Shown in pieces: positions 23,587-34,429 of a stretch of 64,000 nucleotides of DNA. A program made the position numbers and the translations under genes. The notes beneath the pieces were generated by a model. It saw nothing but the letters and a program-made list of their open reading frames with translations. It made no database searches and had not been told where the DNA came from. This DNA is from Mangifera indica (Eukaryota; Streptophyta; Magnoliopsida; Sapindales; Anacardiaceae). The first letter of the stretch is position 1; each line of letters starts with the position of its first letter. Location: positions 16,513,584 through 16,577,583 of the forward strand of contig NC_058139.1 of assembly GCF_011075055.1 (NCBI RefSeq). Reading direction: 5' to 3'.

Positions 23587-23990
23587 TAGATGTGAAAACT
23601 AGGTAGAAATCAACATACCTTATGTTGAAAGTATGTAAAGGTATAAAGCTCATATAACACAATTCTTTAATACACAACCAAAAGATTCAAAAAATTATGT
23701 TTTTTTTTATAGATCAAGATTGGGAGATTGTTATGGCTCTGATAAACATATTAAAGCTATAGAAGACAACCATGGACCAATGTCTAAGTGTGTATTATTC
23801 AACTATTTGTTCAATTTTATATAGCATGGTAGAAATCAATGATGTTTTTAAAGAACATAAGTATCATAATACTTTCAAAAATATATTTAGGTAAATGGAA
23901 CAAAAATTTAAAAAATATTGAAAACAACATTCCTTTACTTTATGATCTTAGGGGAAAAACATATTAAAAATTTTATTTGATACCATGAAT
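23587..23990 (+). pseudogene. hAT transposase, C-terminal half
   Basis: Just after the LINE the text gives VKTR*KSTYLMLKVCKGIKL, the hAT signature 'DVxTRWNSTYxML' with Trp changed to a stop. It is followed by IDQDWEIVMALINILKL (usual DW..I..L...L) and later MEQKFKKY*KQHSF, matching the 'M..KF.KYW' block. A strong poly-T run (23700-23708) and multiple stops are present. The dimerisation HATC domain is not recognisable; 23990-24480 is AT-rich with no further coding signal. Confidence 0.7.
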
Positions 23991-24489
23991 GAAAATGCAA
24001 ATATTCATAATATTTAATTTTAATTTAAGACTATGTATGAAAAAGAACACATGCAATGTTTTACATCTTTAATTTATACTTTATAATATATTTGTTGTCA
24101 TGTCGATTTTAAATCAAACATTTAAATTGTACTATGACTACATTATGGTGCATGAAACATTTTACATACCTCTACATATATTATATGAATATATTCAATT
24201 TATGTCAACTTTGATCACATCCACACTTAATCACGATTAAATGCAAGTGGATATATATGCAAAATTTATCATTTAATCACATTAAATATTCATGACTCAT
24301 ATAGATACACCATATCATTCAACATGCCATGTAAAACCCCTTTTACCATGCATCATAATTTTAATGTATATGCAATTACATTAATTCCATACAACTTAAT
24401 TTTCACCCAAAATACTTCAGTTACAATTAAAATTACATTTAGCATGTTTGAAATAAAATTTTAAAAAAATCCAAAATTTTATATGGATT

Positions 24490-26150
24490 GTGATTTGACA
24501 TTTGTAATTATAATTTATCTTATTACTTAATGAAATGATTTATAGTTATTCAGTTTATATGTTTATCTATTGTATGGTTGTGTGAATAATATACCCTTAA
24601 AATGATAGAATTATAACAAAGGGATTAGACGACTAATCATGGGAACCCTATACACACATTAGATAATTATTCTAGAAATGCCCATAATTCTGACATTACA
24701 ATGACCAGACACATATGTAATGATGATAAGATTATCATAGTGTTGAGTGACCTACCAAAAGGTGGCGACAGTTCTCACGTGTTAAAACTATTTGCCAACG
24801 ACGTAGTGCAACATATAGGTGTATGTTATAGACATGTTCATCAGACTAACCCCACTAGAAGATATCCATATAAATGGTTGTTCTATTGTCTATAGAATAA
24901 ATCTTCTAAACACTATAAGTGCATATGGTTCTTTGACTTGAAGTTCTCAGACCATCTCATGTAAGAATCAATATGGTTTGACACTATCCAACATATCATT
25001 ATAACAGGGTATCATAAAGGTAGTAAACGACCATATCGTGAGATACATAAAGACAATGGTTGATTAATAAAGGATTCATCACTCCTGAGCATAAGAAAAG
25101 ATATCTCATATGCAAATGCTGAAAAACATTCATTACTGCTTAAATTTGTGGCCACATTAGGATGAGGTTGCCTATTCCGTGTAAGGCATTAATGTGCATC
25201 AATTCATATCAAGGAACTACTAAGATAGACACACTTCTATGTCTCAACCTCAAGAGATATCGGTTGACTGATATTATAAAAGCTTATAAAGATGTTCACT
25301 GACATTTTGTTATTCGGGTGCCCATGATGCTTTGCTAAAGGCTAATCTTGGTCTGTGTTTGAATTTAACATAAATACAAACACTACTAGTTCGATAGAGA
25401 GCTTATGAGTCACAACATTAAAGGTTTAATACGAACCAAGAGGCAAAGATCGTTTGACGATAATCCTAAGATCATGGAAAAAGATAAACGTATGGATATG
25501 TTTTGATTGGAATCATTTGGTGTGCATAGTGTCACGTGGCATCGTGCAAATGCACTATATGGTTTTAGTTAGATGCAAGTCAACTGGTTGAGTTAACTTA
25601 TAGCTAAAGTGTTTTAGTTAAATAAGGATTCTTCAAAGCTCTTGTTTGATAGAAAGTTTAGGTTGAGTTGGAATCTTAATTTAATTAGCATTCTTATGCA
25701 TTAGAACTTTCAATAAATTAAGACTTTTAATTTAATAAGAACTTTTAGACACATTATCATCTAAGTAGTTAGAATCCTAACTTATGATTCATGTATATCT
25801 TATAAATAAAGGTGTTTAATTTGAGTCAAATTTTTTAACACAACAATCCGAAACACACATCTCTATGCCTAGAGTCTTGTTGATGCAAGCTTCCATTGTC
25901 ATGATCTAAGTTCCAAGATCTAGTCAATAGAAGTCCTAGCAGCCTTTTTTTTGGATGGCCTCCCATTCGTGCTCTGTGTGGATACTAAGACACTACTTTA
26001 AGAGAGTTGGATAACAATCTTCACAAAGCCACATGAACTCTCAGAGGAGCCAACAACGCATGTATAATTTCTAAACACCCTATGTGTATTTAACATGTTC
26101 ATAAATCTATGCATTAAAACGGGTATCTTGGATAAGTTTTAGGATCTTTG
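24490..26150 (+). repeat. Copia-1-like LTR fragment in the opposite orientation
   Basis: The reverse complement of 24600-25100 aligns with 5000-5900 of the Copia-1 LTR. Shared blocks are the one containing ACAACCATTTATATGGAT, GATGAACATGTCTATAACAT, the CACCTATATGTTGCA stretch and ACACTATGATAATCTTATCAT. The 3' part (26080-26140, ...CCTATGTGTATTTAACATGTTCATAAATC) corresponds to the LTR sequence near 12330-12370. Both termini are too diverged to place, and there is no target duplication or primer site that I trust. Confidence 0.6.
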
Positions 26151-27383
26151 ATATTTTAAAAAAATTTTAATTTCGCAGCGCTACCGGTTAATGACGTCCT
26201 AAAGCTTTACACGGTTCAACATATATACACACATATATTAACATATCTCCATATATTAAACTATTCTATGCACATACCATACATGTATGCCTTTAATTCA
26301 TGTATTTCATGAATAATACACAAAATTAACAATGTTGTAACACTCCTGATTAAAGGTCATACATTTCAACAAAAATGTTACCAATAATCAAAAGAAAATA
26401 ATAATTTATTTAAAAAATAAATAATAATAAAAATCAACTCTATAAATGACTTATGTGGAAAACAAAATAAAACTAACTGTCACACATAATTCAGTATTTA
26501 AACCACATATATATCAATGCATGATTATAGAACATAATATCAAAAGTGTGTACTCAAATAACATGAATCAAATGTCAAAATACTTTATTTAAATCACATA
26601 ATGAAAATCCCATTTTCAAGTGCCTTTAACATCGATCAACTATCTTGTCGTCTCCCACCAGCTCATTTCTGACTTGCAAAATCAGACATAAAAGAAGTGA
26701 GTGACAAATTATTCAGTACGTAAAAATTAATAACCTATTCAAGTTTTGGATTCTTCGAATACAGTTTATTTATTCAAATTATTAATTTCATCTGTGTCAA
26801 TCAGTCTAAGGTGAATTAGGGATTCGGTACCCTGGCGGTATGACTAATCTCTTAGTTATCACAATCCAAAGCATGTATGAATCTATCTCCTCATAACACA
26901 TTTCTATGGGTTCCCTTTTTCTATAGATGCATACTATAGATTGCGTGTTCTCTCTATGGATGCATAGCCTATGTCATCGGTAACCCTTCGAAACAACCCT
27001 CAATCTCAAGTAATTGCATGGCACGAGTGATTAAGGTTTATCTCGTTCTCAAGATTTTTACATCCCTTCACCCCATCTGATGTCATACAATTATTTTATC
27101 TCATTTCTCAAATTTAATTCAAATCATAAGAAGAATCTATTGGTTAACTCACCAAGTTCTAAGTATCTAGAAAAATGTTGTCATAAGTCGACAGTTCAAA
27201 AAAGGCAAACTCCCAAGCTTGTACATTTGTACGCACGATTGTATATCATGCGATCATTAAAGAAATATAAATAAATAAATAAATAAAATAAATGTTTCAC
27301 CGCGTAAACAATTGGAAACTCTGAAATTCTTCTTTATTATTATTATTATTACTGATATTCACATATATAAGATCTTTTGTATT

Positions 27384-27556
27384 TGCCATTACATTCTTTC
27401 CTAACAAAAATCATTGTCAATTATCAAAAATGCAGTAACCCAGTTCTGCCATTAAATTCTTTCCTAACAAAAATGGTTGTCAATTATCACAAATGCAGTA
27501 ACCCAGTTTCACAAGGAATTATCACAAATGCAGTAACCCAGTTTCACAAGGAATTA
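27384..27556. repeat. Short tandem repeats (64-bp x2, 35-bp x2+)
   Basis: Two 64-bp units start GCCATTACATTCTTTCCTAA at about 27384 and 27448. They are followed by two identical 35-bp units containing AATTATCACAAATGCAGTAA, then CCCAGTTTCACAAGG, and the start of a third. They lie within the solo LTR. Perfect identity of the 35-bp units implies a recent local duplication. Confidence 0.8.
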
Positions 27557-28099
27557 TCACAACACTAATAAAAATAACACAACCAAGTTTGCCTATTTAA
27601 TGAGCTAAAATCATCGACGCACGACATACAAATTTTCTCCAACAAATATGATAAAATTGGGTCTTGTGTCAATACCAAAACCATAAAATCTTCTCCAACA
27701 GCTTTATATTCGATTTTCTCTCCCCATTTGTCTCTTTATTCATTAAATAGCAATTTTACTTTTAATTAGACATGCCAATGGATTAGACCAAGGCAACTTC
27801 AACTCGACCCATTGAACTCATGGGTCAGATCAAACCCTAGACCCATACAATAATGGGCCTTCGAGCAGACCGACCAATAGATTTTTAAAGGCCTAACCCA
27901 TTTAAACAATTTTTTTAATTTTAATTAAAATTTTTAAATACAAATTATTTTTTAATTATTAAATCTGATAACAGTACCCCGAATATTTTATCTATAATCC
28001 TTCACTTGTGATGAAAAAATATTGTGGTTATATAATAAAAAATATTATAAGTTTATAACATAGTGTAAATAAATTAATTTACATACTATATAATTATAA

Positions 28100-28215
28100 G
28101 AGAAATTATATAAAATGCCTTTAATTAGGGGGTCTAAGCGAAATTACCCAAAACAATTAGGTTTAAGCAAAAATGCCCCATTTTTGTGAAATGACCAAAC
28201 TACCCCTATATATAA
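28100..28215 (+). repeat. Left TIR of the MULE
   Basis: It aligns with the reverse complement of 38725-38840: both have (G)RGAAATTATAT.AAATGC, an internal ACCC block, TTTAAGCAAAAATGCCC-like text and a following 'ACCAAA.TA(C/T)CC' block. The preceding nine bases are the target duplication. Confidence 0.85.
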
Positions 28216-28914
28216 ACCAAGAATTTTACATATTTTCCCTGTTATTTTCTCACGGTTTCACTGTGCAAAATCAAAGAATTTTGCATTTCCTACGGCTATG
28301 CCATGGGCCTTCCATAGGCGAAGCGATTTTTGTGTTTTCTAGTTACCAAAAATGGCAAAGAAGATTAGTACATTTTCCCTACTCTTGTTTGAATCAATTT
28401 ATTGTTAAGATTATTAAGATTTGAGGGAGATTTTGAGGATTGAAATTCTAGGGTTTCGATTTTGAACAACGCATAAAATGTTTTAATTTTTGGTTATTTT
28501 GGTTAAATTTCTTGAGGGATTTTGTGTTATAGGATATGTAGATTTGATTTATGTTAAAATTAGAGACAAAAACAACGATTTTTGGGTTAGAAAATGGGTT
28601 AGAATCATCAGCCCTTGAGTACATAGGAACAGTAGATCCTACGGACCAAATGAATTCTCCCACCAGCAGGAGAGATTACCCGTGGGTTGGGGGGAAGTTA
28701 GAATTTTCAAAATTCTAGGGATATAGGGAAAAGGGGGTAGTCCATGGGGTCCTTATTGAAATTTTATATGAAACCGTGGGTTGGGGGGAATTGACTTTTT
28801 TTAAACTGCAAGGGATCTAAGAGATTAGAAAATTACTAAGGGGGCAAGGAAAAAAAATATTGGACTTGTTTGCAATAGAAATTTTTAAAGGGGTAAATTA
28901 ATTTTTTCCATATC
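28216..28914 (+). other. Leader-like region of the MULE, no gene
   Basis: No protein-like frame is found. A 17-bp motif, CCGTGGGTTGGGGGGAA, occurs twice (about 28680 and 28772). The region is probably promoter and 5' untranslated DNA for the plus-strand gene, but no element-specific signal is identifiable. Confidence 0.4.
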
Positions 28915-30075
28915 TAGGGTTTTTCGACATGTAGTTTTCGAATTTTATATTCATTTTTCCTATTTTAAGGTTTTTTAATATGTAGTTTTCGTATTTGACA
29001 TTCGATTTTTTATTTTTGTGGGTTTTTAGGCACATTTTATGATGTAATAATGAAATTTTTTATCGATATTTCATCATTTTAGGATTTATCGATTCATATT
29101 TTCAGATTTTCGAACGATTTCTCAATTATTGACATTTCTAGGTATTTCAACGTATAAAATTCGAATTTAAGTTATATTTTTTCAAATTCGTCATTTTAGA
29201 ATATATCGACTCATACTTTCAAATTTCGAAACGATTTTTCGATTATTGACATTCTTAGGTATTTTAACGTATAAAATTTGAATTTTAATTTCATTTTTTT
29301 GAATTTCATCATTTTAGGATATATCGACTTGTATTTTCAGATTTTCGAACAATTTTTCGATTATTCACATTCAAGGGTATTTCAACGTATAGAATTCAAA
29401 TTTTATTTTTATTTTTTCGAATTTCATCATTTTAGGATATATCAACTCTTATTTTCTAATTTTCTAATGATTTTTCGATTATTCACATTCTAGGGCATTC
29501 CAACGTATAGAATTTGAATTTCAGTTTTATTTTTTTGAATTTCGTCATTTTAGGATATATTGACTTGTATTTTTTGATTTTTGAATGATTTTTCGATTGT
29601 TCATATTTTAAGGTATTTCAATGTATAAATTTCGAATTTTAGTTTCATTTTTTCAAATTTTGTCATTTTAGGATATATCAACTTGTATTTTTTTATATTT
29701 TTAAATGATTTTTTTATTGTTCACATTCTAAGGTTTTTCAACATATAAAATTCGAATTTCAGTTTCCTTTTTTTGAATTTTATCATTTTAGGATAAATCA
29801 ACTCGTATTTACAAATTTTTGAATAATTTTTTGATTGTTCACATTTTAGGGTGTTTCAACTTATAGAATTCGAATTTTAGTTCTGTTTTTTTGAATTTCA
29901 TCATGTTAGGATATTCTAAGGTACTTCATCCTATCGGATTCAAATTTCAGTTTCATTTTTCATATTTTTTTCATTTCTAAGAAGTATCAATCAGTATTTT
30001 TAGGTTTTCAAATTATTTTCTAAATCGAAAATTCTAGGTTATTTCAACGTATAGATTTCAAATTTCATTTCTCTT
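28915..30075. repeat. Tandem array, period ~118 bp, about 8-9 units
   Basis: The marker TTTTAGGATATATCGACT recurs at about 29078, 29196, 29313, 29431, 29548, 29667, 29787 and 29905, a spacing of 117-120 bp. Each unit also contains TTTTTCGATTATTSACATTC, then GGTATTTCAACGTATA and ATTYGAATTT. Shorter half-units with TATGTAGTTTTCG occur at the left edge (28930-29000). The units differ by roughly 10-20 percent by eye, so the array is not recent. It lies between the left TIR and the Ulp1-type gene. Confidence 0.85.
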
Positions 30076-30332
30076 TTGATTGTTCTTCCATTTTTTATCC
30101 TTCTATGTTTTTTTTATTTTTCATTTCCATATTTGTTAAGGGATCTGTTTTTTATGAAATTCTAACCAATTTTCTAAATTTTTTGCGGATATTTCTCATA
30201 AAAGGAAATGTGTCGCAGGCGAGATATGAATCCATAGTGAGTCAAGCCACTTTCGGGCAGAGGTTATATGTCATGTATAGCAGACCGCCATGTCCAAGAT
30301 TAGGTCAACACTGACATCGGATTAACTTCAAC

Positions 30333-33300
30333 TGTTTGAGAGGATGTGTTTTAGGAATTTCCTTCGTTTACCCGATACCAAATTTTTCGGAGTGCTGGTG
30401 CATGCATTTCTCCAACGACAGCTACATCAGCTTTCTGTTAGAGATGAGTTATGGTTTAGGATTAATGGAGTTGATGTGAGATTTAGCCTGTTTGAGTTTT
30501 CTTTGATGACAGGGCTATCATTTAGTCGGCTCATTGCTCTTTCAATGTATATTCCCTACTCATTCGGATATAGGATCAGAGATACATACTTTTAGAGCTA
30601 TCTAAAAGTGCAGTACCATGATGTCGAGTGCATTTTTTTGGCTTGCTTGGTCATAGAGGGATGACAATATTGACGCCGTTAAGATTGCTTTATTGTATTG
30701 CCTTCATATGTTGTTGTTAGGGAATGATCCATGAAAGAAAGTATCTATTGAATACTTACAGTTGGTTGATCATCTTGATAGGTTTAATTATATCCATGAG
30801 GCATTGTCGTGTGACAGATGACATACGAGTCAATGTCACAGGCGAGTGACAGAGTCTACTCTAAACAGATGTCTAAAATGCGTAAATATGACCTCTATGA
30901 ATTTTCTTTTACATTTTAGGTAAATTTAAATTTATTGATTATATATATTAATCGGCAAAAATACGACTTCATTTATTTTAATTATTAATGGTTATATTGT
31001 AGTATTTGATATATGAGACGTTGGACACCTTATATGATTGGGTTGATATGATTGATATCCATGTGTCTCCACGAATGTTAAGGTGGTGTATGTAGGACGT
31101 TCCTATTTGGAGTCATATAGAAACTATTTTTACTGGTGATCAGGTATGTGATTGTCAATCATTAAGTCAATTGATTCATTGAATATTGCAATTACGTTGA
31201 GTTATATATCTTCATGAATAAGATGATGTCACATTCTCACTTCGTCCGTCACCGATTGATAAGGCTCTACCAAGGTATGCAGACATTTATGAGTACACTA
31301 GTATGTTAAATGCATATTCCTCCTCATTATCTTCGATGCCTCCCCCGACAAGAGATAAGGCTTCTCTAATCATGACACCTTTAGATATACCTATTAGTAC
31401 AACTAGGACACTTGATGAGCCTACTCAGCCCCCTATTATGGAGCAACCTTCATATCCCCCTATAGTTCAGAGCACAATGACTGAGACCACAGACCTTCCT
31501 AGGGTTGAGGATGTGCTACCCATCCTATCATAGATGAGTGATGTTGTATTGGTGCACTGGGACAATATGATTTTACGTGAGATTTCCTATTTTTACGACG
31601 AGGTGTTTTCACAAATGACTTAATTATATGATGATATGTCTTCTCAGATGACTCGATTAGAGGATCGTCTGACTTGTTTAGAGGAAATCGTCACGCATAC
31701 ATGTCCAACTCCAGTCAATCAAGTTATAAAACCACATCTCATTTATTCCTTATATAAATTGTATTTCGTTGTTGCTTTAACATCTATATTAACTTCGTAC
31801 AGGGTACGCACAACAGTATCAAGGCAATCTCTCCTATTGACATGTCATCACCAGCCTATCAGTCACAGGAGGTCTATATTTAATTGCTTAGAGATATTTA
31901 ATGTTAAATGCTATTATTATATTTTTATTATGTTTTATATGAAATGTCACTGATCAAGTTATTATTACTATTATCCTAGGGTAGTCGCTATGAAGAGATA
32001 TCGATTGGCCCTTTTGTTACATCACCTCTCTGATCTGAGATATGTCATTTATCATTGTCGCTCTATTTTTTAATTAATTGTCGTTGATTAATTCCTTTTA
32101 TATATTCGATAGGGTCTTGCTCATAGAAGGGTTTCGGTTGGATCTCCAATTGTTTCAAATCCCCCAGTTGACGTATGACAATTATTGTAACTATTATATT
32201 TTATATGAAATATAAAATATCATTTTTTTCTTTTCATTCGTATAGGGTACTAGCCTTAAGGCGTTATCGATCGAGAGTTCTTCCTGTACACTTTCCCCGA
32301 TCGTAAAGGTAGCGTTTTTTTTCGTATGAAATGTCATTGAACAATTTCTCTTCCCAATTATTATGTTTATTTAAAAATGTTTTGTCTTCTTTTTAGGATG
32401 ACTGGTTGTGGTTACTTGCTGATATCATCAGCTTTAGCAAAAGAGCAATAAATATTAGTTCACGAGGGGAGCACTTATAAGAGGATGTTTCCAATGCAAT
32501 TCAAGTTGAGGTATATTCATTGTAATTAGTACATAAACATTCATATATACTGATCACTGACAATTTCAAAATTATGATTTTGTAGTCTATCGAGGGGGTA
32601 CGCATCGTTGACTTGACTATAATAGAAGATTCTCCAATCAAACCTCCTTCAGCATACATGGATAAAGTAATATTAATTGATTAATTCATAATTGTTACTT
32701 AAGATGAAATAATGAATTAACAGTTGTATGTACTTGCAGTTGGTTCATACTACACACAGTCGGATCATCCAAAAGGGTTCACTCATTCACACCCTGTATA
32801 CAAATCCAATCAAAGTGAGGGCGAAATGACAACTCCTGACCATTCCATCCTCTACTATAGAGCATAAGGAATCTTTCCTCGTGTAATACATCAGAGCTGC
32901 AACATCTGACAAGCATGATGTTTACTTCATTGGGTCGAAGTCGAAAGACAATTTTTGATAGATTGTGGTGGAGTTCCGCAAGTGGCTGACCGACGATGTA
33001 AGTTATGTATACTACATAATTTTGCTAAAGTTTTATATATTCGTCAATAACTAACACAATTCAAGTTTTTATACTATTTTAGCATGTCAATTCCTTTTTG
33101 GCTATATTACATCGACACCAAGATGATCACCATGTGACTGTTTTACAATGTTGGACAACTGTCTATACCTTCTTCGTAAGACATGTTAAGATGGCCTTTA
33201 ATAGTTAGCAGACCATACCAACAGGGGAGTATCGGTTTCCTGGGCTCTTCACGAAGATGGTTAAGGCATATTATACCCTAGGATTGTTTTACAAACTATA

Positions 33301-33800
33301 GGGGATGGTCGATATGGTGTAACATAATAGTATTTCCATTATAATTTACATTGAATTATAATATAATCTACAAGTGTATCTATTCTAATTTCTCACTATT
33401 TACAAGTTTTCATCCCTATAAACTTTGACTATGCACATTGGGTAGCCAGAGTTATAGATTTTCGTGATTGATTGATTACGGTATACGACTCTAAGGTATC
33501 ATACTTAGGGAATATAGGGTGTCTTGAACGACAGATATGACCACGCACGACATTCATACATGGCATTCATACTGGCATTATTAGAGGCGACGAATTTTTG
33601 GACAGCGTCTGGGCATACACCATGACATGATCCCCTAATGTTACGTCTAGCGAAGGGTGTCCCTTAGCAAAGTGAAGGCTCCAATGATTGTGGGGTGTTT
33701 ATGTTATACTTTATTGAGTATTTGGCATTGTCACGGAGTGTCGATTTTCCCCGAGAGTCATCTACCTTTATATATCGGTGTTTAGCGTTGTAGTTGTATT
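30333..33800 (+). pseudogene. DUF1985 / Ulp1-like cysteine protease gene of the MULE, decayed
   Basis: The N-terminal part (30333-30595) reads FLRLPDTKFFGVLVHAFLQR, then DELWFRINGVDVRFSLFEFS and LMTGLS, matching DUF1985. It continues at 30670-30800 with DAVKIALLYCLHMLLLGND and SIEYLQLVDHLDRFN, and at 31050 with SPRMLRW. 31303-31533 is an open Pro/Ser/Thr-rich linker. The C-terminal Ulp1 (C48) core is seen as VFIPINFDYAHWVARVIDFR and VYDSKVSYLG (33410-33510) and QSEGSNDCGVFMLYFIEYLA (33668-33730). The presumed catalytic His is at 33436, Asp at 33487 and Cys at 33689. The His-Asp part has a stop between, and the Cys is in another frame, so no active SUMO-protease-like product could form. Exons are probable (acceptor-like TTTTAG/CTTGCAG before blocks) but not resolved. 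In Kaonashi elements this domain was taken from a host Ulp1-type gene; its role in transposition is unknown. Confidence 0.85.
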
Positions 33801-34429
33801 TTTATTGTATCAAGTAGATCACAGATGTATATTTAGTTTGATCATTATTTATTTATCTGATACAGATGTTGTTATGTATATATTTATTGTATGTGCTTAT
33901 GTGTATGGTATACTTTATCTATCATTACATAAGGATATGCATTTTATTTCATTTTTTAAATAATTTTCTCACATAAATAATTATATGAGATTAAAGTGAT
34001 GTTATTAACTTTAAATTATGGTATTAGAGAAATACTTAAAATTATTTTCAACGTTAATATCATTATTGTTTTTTTAATATAGTTCAGGTTTAATGACATA
34101 ATTTATTGATTTTTATAAGTTCAAGTTAATGCACAGGTAAAACATATATTAATCAAATTAGGAAAAATTAATTCTAATAATTGGAAGAATAATGGTCATT
34201 CTAACAAATATGAAATGAAGAAATTATTAATACTAAATTTATTACATCACATGTGAATACAATTACACGTTTGAAACAATAATCAAAATACATCAATTAC
34301 ATATCATTTGAACAACAGTCATAAATCATATAATTAATAAAACTAAACAGAAGTTTATCAAGATCTCGATCCTTTACCTTTTTTGGATGAACCCTGTGGG
34401 GTGGAGCTCAGGATTGGTGTTGGTTTTTT
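33801..34429. other. Intergenic region between the convergent MULE genes
   Basis: It is AT-rich, with no coding match on either strand. It should hold the 3' ends of both transcripts; AATAAA-like sequences are common here but none is diagnostic. Confidence 0.4.

Noticed and set aside
28915..30075. Regular repeats that might look like a CRISPR array
   Set aside because: The ~118-bp units are repeats throughout, without unique spacers, in a plant transposon; the same holds for 37085-38480.
30105..30314. 69-codon plus frame considered as the true start of the Ulp1-type protein
   Set aside because: Its first half is hydrophobic translation of array-edge DNA; recognisable DUF1985 text begins only at about 30333, so the start remains unassigned.
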